DNA of 64,000 nt from Poecilobothrus nobilitatus. Lineage: Eukaryota; Arthropoda; Insecta; Diptera; Dolichopodidae. Each line of letters begins with the position of its first letter. Positions within the stretch are counted from its first letter, which is position 1. The translations under genes and the position numbers were made by a program. The stretch is taken from contig OX352773.1 in the NCBI GenBank assembly GCA_947095535.1, positions 91,050,670 through 91,114,669 on the forward strand, in the 5' to 3' direction. Below, one piece after another: positions 1 to 9,605 of the stretch. Below the pieces are notes generated by a model. It was not told where the DNA came from. It worked only from the letters and a program-made list of their open reading frames with translations, and did not search any database.

Positions 1-2835
1 GGATTAATATTTATTGTTTTGCAACATGAGATGGAGTGTTTTTGATATTCAACATTAAAAGATAACATTGAAAAAATTATTAAAAGTTTCATTTGAGTTA
101 TGTTTTTTTTTGTTTTTATGTATTTTTAAAGTAAAGAAGAAAAGAAGAATTTAGATACAATTTAGAAAAGGTTTCATACTTTCATATTGTGATTTTACAT
201 CATAGTGAACGATTTCTGTAAATAGTGACAAATGAAAGTCAAAAAAATTGTTTTGTTCATTTTAAATATTTGTGAGAATATTTCGAACAGTTCCGGTTAG
301 ACCAAACTGATTCTCGAAGACCATTTCCTTTTCTTCTTCATACAATATATAAAAATGTTTTAAAATCAATCAAAAAGATGGAATGAATTTGTTTTCTGGG
401 AGGACCAAAAAAAAAAGTCAAACAAGCCAAAAATATTAAACTCATATATTAGATCTTTTAAAGTTTCTGAAACAAGTTAATTAAACTTAAATATAAACAA
501 GACAATTTTTATAAAATTTGTTTTAGAATATTTTACGGGATTGTTAATGTTTAAAATAATTCATTTTTTCATGGAAATTTGTTTCTGCTAGGGGAAAACA
601 CTATCTTTACGTGCAATACTTTTCACCCATTTCGAACCACATTGCATATAATTCGTTTGACTTAGAAATAACATATACATATCATACAAAAAGGAAGAAT
701 AATAATAAAATTTTTCGAGCATACTGTTAAGAATACTCCGTCGAGCAGATACATAAAGGATACAAAATGCAAAAACTTTCGCCCATAGCTAATTTTTAAG
801 ATACTTGAAAATTTTTTGCTTTATTTTATTCCTAGCTCTATAATAATTCAACTCTTCAATTCAGCTTCCTTTACCTTTCTACAGAAAAAATTTATGAAGA
901 ATACAATAATTGAAGAGGAATAGCTGGAATAAAAATTTTTAATATAAATTTAAAGTATAATAATTTTAAAATTCATATCATTTATTTTAAAATGAAAATA
1001 TTATCTGAATGAACCATGTATGCTATATACTCAAGGCAAAATTTTTATATATAGAGATCATTTTTGTTGAACACTATGGAAAATAAAATCAACACAAAAA
1101 CAAAAAAAAGTCATGGATCAGATACTCCTTTAATAATAAAATAAAAAAAAATGCTTCTTTTAGAGAGTAACGATGTTATAAACTCGTGACAGCAACGTAT
1201 ATTATACTTGTTTCAAAAACGTAATGATTTTATTATGAATTATCAGTAAAAAATTAAAATATAAAAAAAAAAAAGATATCTTTAAGATGCCATCAATTTA
1301 AACAACTTCTGTTCTACACTTACAACTATATACATATACATTTTGTTTTCTGTTTTGTACATTAGATATCACTTTTTTTCTCTTAACTTCAATTTCGAAA
1401 TGCGAAAAATTCAGAGAAGAAAATATGAGTTCAACGAATAACAACAGTTGTTGACAGAATCAATACGTGACTTTTAAAAAATTTAATTGGAAACATAAGA
1501 AAACAAAAAAAATCCATAAACGTATCCTTTCATAAAATGGAAAAATAGAAAATATATATTAAAACTTCATAAAATTAGATTTTATTCGTATAAAATATTA
1601 TATAATATGTTATATATGATAAAACTGGTAATACATGATATACATTTGCCATAACAAAACTTATAAAAGAATGTGCACTTTGTATTTGACAAGAAATCCT
1701 TTTTTGCACTCTCTATGCACTTTTTATAATCTTTTGCGAAGACAAGATAGCACACCGTCATTATAAAAATAAAAAAAGAACTGTTCGATCATTAGAAAAG
1801 AATTTTCTTTTTTTTTTTTTTTTTGTTTTATACGTTTCAAATAATAAAGTTGATTCTTAAGAACAACAAATTTTTTTTTTTTACTAATAGGAAAACCATA
1901 TGAAAAAGGATTTTAGTTTTTCTATTGATTACAAGAAATAGAAATCATAATTAGTTACTTTTACTTAGAATTATTTTAATGAGAGGCATCTTTAAAGTTA
2001 AAGTTTAAAAGATCATAAGAGAAATAAAAATTTTAAATAAATATTTAAGTATGGAAAATATTAATTTACTAGCTCAACTTAATTTAGCTATGGCATTATA
2101 TGGCCTCCATAGCTTTTTCATAGTAAAAAATGCTTTTATTGTATTTGGCGATCATTCAATTTATTAAGTCACTAGTAAAAAAGCCCGTCATACGACGAGT
2201 ATAAGTAGAAAAATATAGCTTTTGTGAAAGTTTCCTCAGTTTTATGAACAATTTAATTTTAGTAAATTTATTCAAATACTTATATGTATTATATTTAGAT
2301 ATTGATAAATGTAAAATTTATTGCTAAAGTGTTTTAAATAATGAAAAACCTCAATGATGCTGTGAAGTAGTTTCTTTCAAAAATGTAATAAAAATGATTA
2401 TTTAATAAATCTCATCTCTTGTAAATTTCTTTGTCAAGCTTTGGATTAAAAAACCAAAGGTTGGATTAAAAACCAATGGTAAATAAATTTTTGCCAATAG
2501 TAACAAAAATTTTCGCTTCGAAAAAAATACAGTATCAAACTTTATAATTTTGAAACTAAACTACACTGATCTGATGCATTTACCTAATTATAATATATAG
2601 TACACTTGTTATATTTTTCTATGGTTGCCATAGCAAATGCTTCAAAACTTTCTTTGTTATATTCTTCAAACAAATTTTTACTCTATCCGTAATAATATTC
2701 TGTCTCTTTATCTATCGCTTTCTCTACAAAATCTTCACATCGTAAGTTTTACGCACCTTTTATGTAAAACAATAAAAATTGGCTGTGCATATAATGTTGA
2801 AGTTTTAGAAAATAAAAATCATAAAAGAAGCATAA
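1..2835. other. AT-rich stretch without recognisable genes
   Basis: I see only AT-rich sequence with long T and A homopolymers, for example near 1,808-1,825. The 76-codon open frame at 2,637-2,867 has no recognisable domain and ends inside the direct repeat that follows. No exon, RNA gene or element boundary could be supported. Confidence 0.6.
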
Positions 2836-3110
2836 AATTAAGAAAATGTTACACATTCAAAATTTAATTGAAAATTGTGATTTTATAATTTAAATTGCGC
2901 TCCTTTAAAAGCTTTAGTTTTACGCACCGCTTTATTTTTTTATAATTTCTACTTAAAAATGCAACTCTTTAAAAACTTTGATTTATGCACTGCCTTGTTT
3001 TTTCATTCTTTTTATAGCATAACATTTTAATTCTTTTTTTCTATCTGTTATGTACCTAAATATCAGATGTACGTTTCTTTCTTTTCATAGCATAACATTT
3101 AATATTTCTT
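2836..3110. repeat. Direct repeat, copy 1, with family A 5'-end remnants
   Basis: This segment recurs at 3,615-3,834, starting near AAGAAAATGTTAC and ending after GATGTACGTTTCTTTC. It contains two remnants of the 5' end of family A in reverse orientation, at about 2,897-2,937 and 2,956-2,999, each recognisable by CTTTAAAA followed by GCACTGCCTTG or similar. From 3,010 to about 3,240 a unit of roughly 75 bases containing TTTTCTATCTGTTATGTA is repeated imperfectly about three times. Confidence 0.6.
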
Positions 3111-3614
3111 TTTTCTATCTGTTATGTACGTACGTATCTGTTATTTTCTATCTGTTATCTTTTTCTATCTGTTATGTAGGTACGTAAATATCAGACGTAT
3201 GTTTTTTTCTTTCAAAATCATAACGTTTTAATAGTTCTTTTTTTCTTTAAAAATATTTAAAAACAATCAAAGTAACATTTTTGTTCTCTTTTTTTTCTAT
3301 TCGTTTTATTTTTCTTCGCAGTATTACATTTTACTTTTTTTTTTTTTTGTTTTCTGTTATTTTGTTTAAATATTAAATTTATACATCACTCTATTTAAAA
3401 AATATAAATTATAACCTATAGAACATTTTGATTTTTTTTTTGTTTGTTTATGTTTACCGTCCATTCATTCATATAAATAACTGTTGCCTATATAAAAAAT
3501 AATAAATCTATAATAAATCTAATATATGTATACCCATATTTTTATTCATATATCTATATTATGGGCTAAACTTCTGATTCTAAAATTGTACTATATTATG
3601 GCAAAATTTTTAAA
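3111..3614. other. Imperfect tandem repeats, then AT-rich spacer
   Basis: The first part, to about 3,240, continues the CTATCTGTTATGTAC tandem units. The rest is AT-rich with a long T run near 3,335-3,350. Nothing else is recognisable. Confidence 0.5.
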
Positions 3615-3834
3615 AAATTAAGAAAATGTTACTTAGCAAAATTTAAATAAAAATATTATTGCAATTTTATAATGTTCTACTTAAAAATACGACCCTCTAA
3701 AAACTTTGATTTATACACTGCCTTGTTTTTTCTTTCATTTCATAGCATAACATTATAATATTTATTGTTTTCTATCTGTTATATGGGTAAATATCAGATG
3801 TACGTTTCTTTCTTTTCATAGTATAACATTTGTT
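3615..3834. repeat. Direct repeat, copy 2
   Basis: This is the second copy of the 2,836-3,110 segment, about 0.75 kb downstream and in the same orientation. It shares the family A 5'-end remnant (GACCCTCTAAAAACTTTG, then CACTGCCTTG, near 3,690-3,727) and one CTATCTGTTAT unit. Many scattered substitutions and small indels show the duplication is old. Confidence 0.6.
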
Positions 3835-3844
3835 AAATTAACAT

Positions 3845-4150
3845 TTAACATAACAGTAGGGCACGTTACTCAGCAGCAGCAACTTGTCTTTTATTATATT
3901 TAGAAGATAGGTTGATAAACAAACTGTGGAAAATTGTCTTGTTTTTTAAATATTTATAAGCGGTTTTTGGCACATACTTTAAACTGTACTCATTCGAGAT
4001 CGCGCAAAAGTAAGAAAATTTATTTAATAATTTACGTTTCATAATCCGTACCGTATTTACCTTACACATTGGGAAGTAATAACAGTGTCCTGCTTAACTT
4101 ATACTACTTTTCAAAGATCACCTTCCTCTCAAACTTTCAAACTGTCACTG
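3845..4150. other. Higher-complexity segment, unrecognised
   Basis: This stretch is less AT-rich than its surroundings and carries a 67-codon open frame on the minus strand (3,866-4,069). The predicted peptide is basic and ends in QVAAAE. It has no motif I recognise, no signal peptide and no matching context. It may be a decayed piece of a mobile element or an old coding fragment. Confidence 0.3.
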
Positions 4151-4184
4151 AAGGCATTCCCTGGAGGAGATCGAGTTTAGCATG

Positions 4185-4486
4185 AGAGTAAATTTAAATA
4201 TCAAATAGCAAAATATTACATACATAATTTTTACATTGATTTAAAAAACTTAAAAATTTCCTGTCGTTTGACGTTTTTAAATTAAAACAAATCTTAAGCA
4301 GAACTTGAGATAAAAACTTTCGAAAATAGGGCTTTTCTAACTTTAAGGGTCTGTAATTTCGTAATGAGTGAGACTACATAAAAAAGTTATTCCACAACAT
4401 TAATGTTTTTATATGAGCTATTCATCGTGAAAATTTCAGTATTCTACCTTGAAAGGTGTAGACATTTTGTAAACCTATAAGTTTCT
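4185..4486 (+). repeat. Family A, 3' half fragment
   Basis: The stretch matches the downstream part of the long family A copies. It has GTAAATTTAAAT, then CCTGTCG(T/A)(T/A)TGACGTTTT, then TCTTAAGCAGAACTTGAGAT, then GGGCTTTTC, and ends at AGGTGTAGACATTTTGTAAAC. It stops just before the GGAC microsatellite and the terminal hairpin, where a different repeat (4,487-4,632) begins. Confidence 0.65.
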
Positions 4487-4632
4487 TATACCCAAAACCA
4501 AACTGTACATTATGTCTCTATGTAATAATGCACCCATTCTAAAGTTTGGTTTTGGTTGCTAAAAGTTGAACGTGCAGTTTCTTTAAATGATTTTCGATAT
4601 CTTTCCCGACCCTCGTAAACAAAAAAACAACA
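4487..4632 (+). mobile_element. 3' UTR and A-rich tail of a non-LTR retrotransposon
   Basis: This 146-base segment matches, in opposite orientation, the DNA at about 13,085-13,260, which directly follows a decayed RT C-terminus. Shared landmarks are CCAAAACCAAACTGTACATT, AAAGTTTGGTTTTGGTTG, AAACTGCACGT or the like, and a terminal CCTCGTAAAC followed by an A-rich tail. It is therefore read as the 3' untranslated end of the same element family with its coding part missing. A new family A copy starts right at the A-rich tail. Confidence 0.6.
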
Positions 4633-5352
4633 AGGCAGTATGTAAACCAACGGTTTTTAAAAGTGCACATTTTACAAGATAATACAAACTGTTTAGAATT
4701 GTAACTCTGCACCAATATTTTAAAATTTCATACAATAAGAACATGTGTGAAAATAGGACTTTTTTGTAATTTTGAGGGGCTGTAAATTCGGAACCCTACA
4801 TAACTAAGAGAAACCGTTAAAACACATAAATGTATATTACTGAAGTTTCAATTTTTATGTCTTGCCGAAGAAAAATTTGTACAGGTCCCTAAATTACAGG
4901 TGTCTAAAAATATCAAATTTTCAATTTTTGAGCCCTAATAGCTCTTAAGCTTAAGAATAAAAAAAAAAACTTTTAAAGAAACTTATACTGATTCTAAAAA
5001 TTCTTTCTTACTTCAAACTTGCAAGTTCCTATCTAAAAGTATGCCGGAGCTATGAATTTTCAGATTGAAAAAATATTAAACAGATCGTGTGTTATACTCA
5101 TTTAAATATATGGCTTTTTCAAAGTTTGAAGGGCTATCTACCAATGGTTAAAATATTTTTCTCTATCCTTAACGGTGTAGAAGTTTTGTAAGCAGATGGA
5201 CAAACAGAAGGACGGACAGAGTGAAACTAATGGGCACATTTTTTCAAAATTTTTTTTGGAAATGTGAAACAAAAAAGCAAACGAACTGTCGAATAGACAG
5301 AGAGAAACTATTGTACAAATTTTTCAAACTTTTTTTTGGAAAATGTGCTAGA
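4631..5352 (+). mobile_element. Family A element, short (single-unit) copy D
   Basis: The copy starts with CAAGGCAGTATGTAAACC followed by AACGGTTTTTAAAAG, as in the long copies. It contains one internal unit and ends near 5,269 with a GGAC stretch, GAGTGAAACTAA and TTTTTTGGAAATGTG. A second, diverged version of the terminal segment follows at about 5,287-5,352 (ACAGAGAGAAACTATTGT ... GGAAAATGTGCTAGAG), so the 3' end seems duplicated. The length is about 640 bases without the extra end. No open frame of note is present, so it is non-autonomous. Confidence 0.7.
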
Positions 5353-5722
5353 GTTTTTCTTTAAAAAATTTTATAAAATTAGAAATGCATTTTAATCCTT
5401 CTTTTTAATTCAAATAATTTAAAATTTTAGGTTTTTAAACGATATTAATTTGAAAAATTGTTAATTATAACTTCCTTTTGCTATTTTGATGTTATATTTA
5501 TTTATTTCTTTTATCTTTGATAATTTACAAATCACTGCTCATTCAACTTAATCAAATGAAAGCTTATTCTGATCAATTAAAAATAAATTATCTGAAGTTT
5601 TTATTTCGGACATTTTAATATTTTTAAAAGGAAAATTTTATTGTCCTGTTTGTTATGAATAATAATAACATTTTGTTGTTTGATGCGTATTGCTTAAATT
5701 TAGCTTACGGAAATTGTTCGGT
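5353..5722. other. AT-rich stretch, nothing recognised
   Basis: No gene, repeat boundary or structural signal could be supported here. Confidence 0.6.
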
Positions 5723-5951
5723 GCTATGGACTAACTCCCAAGTCATTAACCCCAAAAAGCAAAAATAAACTTAAATATTTTTTTCAGAATTTTTTAAGTT
5801 TAGTTCAAATGAATTAATCCCTAGATTCTAAAAATGAATAAACCTCCAAAAAATGTGTTAATTCCCATTTTAAGTTAAATTTTATCAAAAATAATGGGGG
5901 TTAGTTCATTTTTATTTTGGGGGTTAGTGATTTAGAAAGTTAGTTCATAGC
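5723..5951. mobile_element. Small foldback element (MITE-like), about 229 bp
   Basis: The two ends are inverted copies of each other. The left arm (5,723-5,770) reads GCTATGGACTAACTCCCAAG and continues with ATTAACCCC. The right arm (about 5,906-5,951), read on the minus strand, is GCTATGAACTAACTTTCTAA and continues with ACTAACCCCCAAAATAAAAA. The arms are about 46 bases with a few mismatches and indels. The interior is AT-rich and non-coding. No target-site duplication is obvious. Confidence 0.65.
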
Positions 5952-8205
5952 GCTATAGCAAACGTTTACGACTTTTATATATTATGGCTTTAGAACTTAA
6001 GAGTAGATTGTGAAATAAATAAATAAAAAAATAAAATATGTCATTTTTGAATTCATAGTTGAATCATTGAATAAAAATTTATTCATTCTTATTACACATA
6101 GATAGGGATTGTATATTTAAGTCGAAAAATGAAAATTGCAGAATGACACATTTATATCAGAATTAAAACAATTTCTTTAAGATTTTCTTTCTGTTTAAAA
6201 ACTTTCACAATGGAGACAAAAGCTAAGCTTAGCAATAAAAAAGAAATAATATAAAATTTATCACTGTTAAAATTTTATGAACTTAAAAGTGAATGTTTGA
6301 AAATTATTTTTTTATTTAAATTATCACATTTTTCCATCCAAATTTACTTATAATGTGATATAAACTATTTTATTTCTCAAAACATTTTTGTAGAATTATC
6401 CGAATCATCCGTCTTTATTTTGCAAGAACATAAAAGGGTTTTCTAACAAAGATCTTGAACATTAATTACAAAAATTGAAAAAGAAAATGCCATTCACGAT
6501 AAATCAACATAAATGTCAAATTTATTGAAAATTTATTTAAAAAAGGATAATTGTAAATTTTAAACCTTCCCCCGTCTCCTTCTCCCCATTAGTTTCCTTG
6601 ACTACCATTTGAAAAAGAAAGAAAAAATCTGACTAATATCAATAAAATAAGAGTGACATGAGTGAAAAAGTCATGATTTATATTTCCTTTTCTTTTTTTT
6701 TTTTATAAATGAGCTTATTTCAAATTTACAAAATCTATTTTTTCTTTTACATTTTCCTTTCTTACTTGACAAACCGTAATAGATGTTATTCATTCAGGTG
6801 GTATTCGAAGAAAAAAAAATTTATCTTTTATTGTGACATTTCTTAAAACGTTGATTGATGAAAGAAAATTTCCTTTATAAATGAAGAGGTTTATGATAAT
6901 TTATGTAAAATATCTATATATATTTTTTTTAATTACTTGTTATATTTTCTACAGGATCGTTTGAGAAAATGGATTTTATCATTTAGAATGAAAGCTAATA
7001 AATTTTATACTGTGTCTGCTTAAGATTTCATAAATTAAATCTATTAAAACAATATAAAAAATAAATTCTCTTTCACACAAAAAGTTAAAGCTAATCTCTT
7101 AAGATTTTTAAATTTTGAAAATTAGGAAAAGTGTTCGAACATTTGTATATAAACATATGTATAAACTATAGATAAAACTTTAAATTTTTGAAATTTATTG
7201 AAAAATTCCTTTTTAATTTAAATTTTGAACAATTTTTTTTTTTTTTGAATTTTCTTGTCTCTATTGAATTAATGATTTTTTTAAAAAAATACTTTCTATT
7301 ACTAACAACCTAACTCAACCTAAATTTAATAATCCCTTATTTAAAATAAAAAGGAAAAAGATTTTTGTATTATATATTATATTCCTTAAATTCAATATGC
7401 TAATTTTCTAAATTCAATTATTGAAGCAATAAAGAATAAAAAAAATTTCTTTTGATTTAAGGAACATAATTTCATAAAAATTATGTTATTTTCTACTTAT
7501 TTTTATTTACAGAAATTTTTTTTTTCTTTTTTTCTAATTTTTCTTATATGTATTTCATCCTTCTTTTATATACACATGCATGCATATAAAATAAAAACTT
7601 ATCGCAACCAACGAACAAAAAAACCCATAAATAAATAAATAAACATCGAGCAATCGATACAAAATCAAATTATTTTTATTTCCTGTAATAATAATCTGAA
7701 AGAATATAAAATTTTATTTTACAACACACAAACACACTATAATTTAAATATGTTATCGACACTTTTCAACCAGAAGTAAAATTAAATTTACTCATATCCT
7801 TTCGAACAGTTCTTTTAAATTATGTTGCTTTCTTTCATACATGTATGCTTTTCTAAATTTTTTAAATTTTACTTGTTGTTTAAAGTTTCAAAAACTCAAT
7901 TTGATTTTATAACAAAGAAACATGATAATTTTAAAGGAAATCAAAAACAAAATAAAAAAAAAAATAAACATGTCATTAAAAAGAAGAAAGAACTCGAATT
8001 TCAATACCTGCAAATAAGATGTTATAAAAATGAGTGCCAAATAAAAAAATCAAAATACAAAATTAAAACATTTATGAATTTTTTATGACTACAAACATAA
8101 TATACAAAATAAAAATTATCCAATGAATAAAAAACACAAATTACTGCATGGTATAAAAGTTCGTTGTACAATGCGTTTAAAAAGAAAGTAAAAGTAACAT
8201 TCGCC
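5952..8205. other. AT-rich stretch without recognisable genes
   Basis: AT-rich DNA with A and T runs. The 88-codon frame at 7,822-8,088 is made largely of lysine, asparagine and phenylalanine codons from A/T runs and has no domain. Nothing else stands out. Confidence 0.6.
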
Positions 8206-8265
8206 TAACAGTATGCAAATTATTTTACAAAAAGTTTAAACATTTGAAAAATTGAATTTAAAGGG
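8206..8265 (+). pseudogene. Upstream piece of a decayed Jockey-like RT
   Basis: Read in the frame that continues beyond the SINE insertion, this piece gives ...TFEKLNLKG, and the coding sequence resumes at 8,821 as NLKGLRTISYKNVVKNLGV. The sequence GAATTTAAAGGG at 8,254-8,265 is present again at 8,821-8,832, on the far side of the SINE. This matches the short segment that commonly lies ahead of the LGV motif in Jockey-type reverse transcriptases. There is a stop a few codons upstream, so only a short stretch is legible. Confidence 0.45.
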
Positions 8266-8273
8266 GGCCTTGA

Positions 8274-8284
8274 TGGCCTAGTGG
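8274..8284 (+). promoter_or_regulatory. Pol III box A of SINE unit 1
   Basis: TGGCCTAGTGG fits the box A consensus TRGCNNAGYNGG. It sits about 10 bases from the SINE start, as expected for a tRNA-derived internal promoter. Confidence 0.7.
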
Positions 8285-8316
8285 TCAAGCACGTGGCTTA
8301 TTAACCCAGAGAGTGC

Positions 8317-8328
8317 GAGTTCGAATCC
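8317..8328 (+). promoter_or_regulatory. Pol III box B of SINE unit 1
   Basis: GAGTTCGAATCC fits the box B consensus (GGTTCGANTCC) with one mismatch, at tRNA-like spacing from box A. Confidence 0.7.
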
Positions 8329-8449
8329 TACACAGGTAGCAAGTTTTATTAATTGAAAACAAATCCCCCTTGCTACCAAATATAATGTAAATATATAGTA
8401 TATAATATAAACAAAATAAAAAATATTATTGCATAATTTAATAATAGTA

Positions 8450-8632
8450 GGGGCTTCGGTAGCCTAGTGGGTAGGCGTATGGCGTATTAACCGAAGGAGT
8501 GTGGGTTCGATCCCTGCACAGATCATAAGTTTTTTTCTTTACATACCCTCCTTACGACCTAATATAATGTAAATATATAGTATATAATATAAACAAAATA
8601 AATAATATTAGTATATAATTTAATAATAGTAT
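8450..8632 (+). mobile_element. tRNA-derived SINE, second unit of the tandem pair
   Basis: The head GGGGCTTCGGTAGCCTAGTG carries box A (TAGCCTAGTGG, 8,460-8,470) and box B (GGTTCGATCC, 8,504-8,513). CCCTCCTTACGACC follows, then the same AT-rich tail as unit 1. The heads of the two units differ clearly, while their tails are nearly identical. The tandem may therefore have arisen by recombination between tails or by dimeric retroposition rather than by recent simple duplication. Confidence 0.8.
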
Positions 8633-8820
8633 AAAAACTTATAATGGTCTTAGTAGTTGATGGTTCAATAATATTGCACATTTATGTATGTAATATTAAT
8701 ATAAATAAATAAATAAATTAATAATAGTATTCAACCTATAATGGCCTTAGTAGCGGATGGTTTTGTAATATTGCAATATGCTATGTGGTTTGTAATATTA
8801 AAATAAATAAATAAATAAAT
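8620..8820 (+). repeat. Duplicated SINE 3' end with (AAAT)n tails
   Basis: Two units of about 100 bases (8,620-8,717 and 8,718-8,820) share TAATAATAGTAT, ATAATGG(T/C)CTTAGTAG, GATGGTT and TTTGTAATATT-like sequence. Each ends in an (AAAT)n run. The second run is followed directly by the repeated GAATTTAAAGGG, so this end is probably the 3' terminus of the inserted SINE composite. Confidence 0.65.
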
Positions 8821-9125
8821 GAATTTAAAGGGTTTGAGAACAATTTCATATAAAAATGTTGTAAAAAATCTTGGAGTTTTGCTTCACCTTAATTTGAACT
8901 ACTCCGAACATATAAAACACACAATTGCCAATGGTAACAAGGCTTTTATGATAGGAAAAAAATTATTTTGCAATAAAAACGTAAGTAATAGAGCCAAAAT
9001 AATATGTTATCAGACATTAATATCACTGTAATAGACGGGCTACATATAAAGCTATAGAATATAGTCCAGGCAATATTAATGGAGAAAAGTTAAGATATAA
9101 CATGTTTATACCCCATAAAGATAAA
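8821..9125 (+). pseudogene. Decayed Jockey-like non-LTR reverse transcriptase fragment
   Basis: The frame from 8,819 to the stop near 9,031 contains YKNVVKNLGVLLHLNLNYSE, HI...IANGNKAF, and a segment ending KIICYQTLISL. This is the layout seen just after the catalytic core in Jockey-clade reverse transcriptases (VKYLGV..D..L....HI..... NKA ... K..LY...IRP). Downstream, in shifted frames, GEKLRYNMF resembles the MEKLR region that follows. Stops at 9,029-9,034 and frameshifts show it is dead. It is interrupted on the 5' side by the SINE composite, and only some 100 codons of the enzyme remain. Confidence 0.7.
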
Positions 9126-9514
9126 AGAATAATAAGATAATATTAGTGGTTGTTAGATAGCACTCAATGATCAGATGCAAAAACAAAGTTTTTGTATCAG
9201 GTTTTAAAATTAAGCTAAATGAATTACGTTAGGTTAAGTAGGCTAGGGTGAGTTAAGTAGCTTTTATTATAAAGTACAGAAATAATATTGTTTTTAATAC
9301 CTAAATTTTTTCAATATACATTAGAAAATATGTACTTACCACTTAAAATATAAATACCTAATAAAAATGAATTATAGCAAAAAACTAACTGTAAATAATT
9401 TAAATGCTATTAAAAAAAACCAAAAATGCTGTGTTTCTAAACTTTTTGTAGGCTAGGCTAAGTATAATAATGTAATTAAAAGGTAAATAAAAAAAAAAGT
9501 TTATTAACAAAAAA
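9126..9514. other. AT-rich stretch, no feature recognised
   Basis: Contains a few short AGGTTAAGTAGGCTAGG-like words (near 9,231-9,255 and 9,450-9,465) but no gene or clear element boundary. Confidence 0.5.
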
Positions 9515-9605
9515 AATTTAAAGGGTCTGAGTAGTCTCGAGCTCCTACGATGCTAAATACGTCGCTTATTACTTAAAGAAGTGCGGCTTTAAGTCCTGCA
9601 CCATT
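9515..9605 (+). mobile_element. Degenerate tRNA-derived SINE head
   Basis: GGGTCTGAGTAGTCTCGAGC with CTTATTACTTAAAGAAGTGC and TTTAAGTCCTGCACC follows the tRNA-like head of the SINE at 8,450 position by position, with many substitutions. The box B equivalent is damaged. The AATTTAAAGGG in front of it also precedes the 8,264 copy, so part of that word might belong to the family rather than to the target site. Confidence 0.5.

Larger units (their letters stand above)
8264..8449 (+). mobile_element. tRNA-derived SINE, first unit of a tandem pair
   Basis: The head is tRNA-like: GGGGCCTTGATGGCCTAGTG is followed about 35 bases later by GAGTTCGAATCC. The body then has CCCCCTTGCTACC and an AT-rich tail (AATATAATGTAAATATATAG). 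A second unit with the same layout follows directly, 186 bases downstream. The internal RNA polymerase III boxes look intact, but whether it is transcribed cannot be told. Confidence 0.8.

Noticed and set aside
3866..4069. 67-codon minus-strand gene
   Set aside because: Composition is better than background, but there is no recognisable motif, no supporting neighbour and no splice or start signal that decides; kept only as an unrecognised segment.
8264..8340. Functional tRNA gene
   Set aside because: Boxes A and B are present, but no cloverleaf with proper acceptor and anticodon stems forms, and the same head is dispersed as a SINE.
9225..9260. TTAGG-like telomeric repeat (GTTAGGTTAAGTAGGC)
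   Set aside because: Only one or two irregular words, no array.
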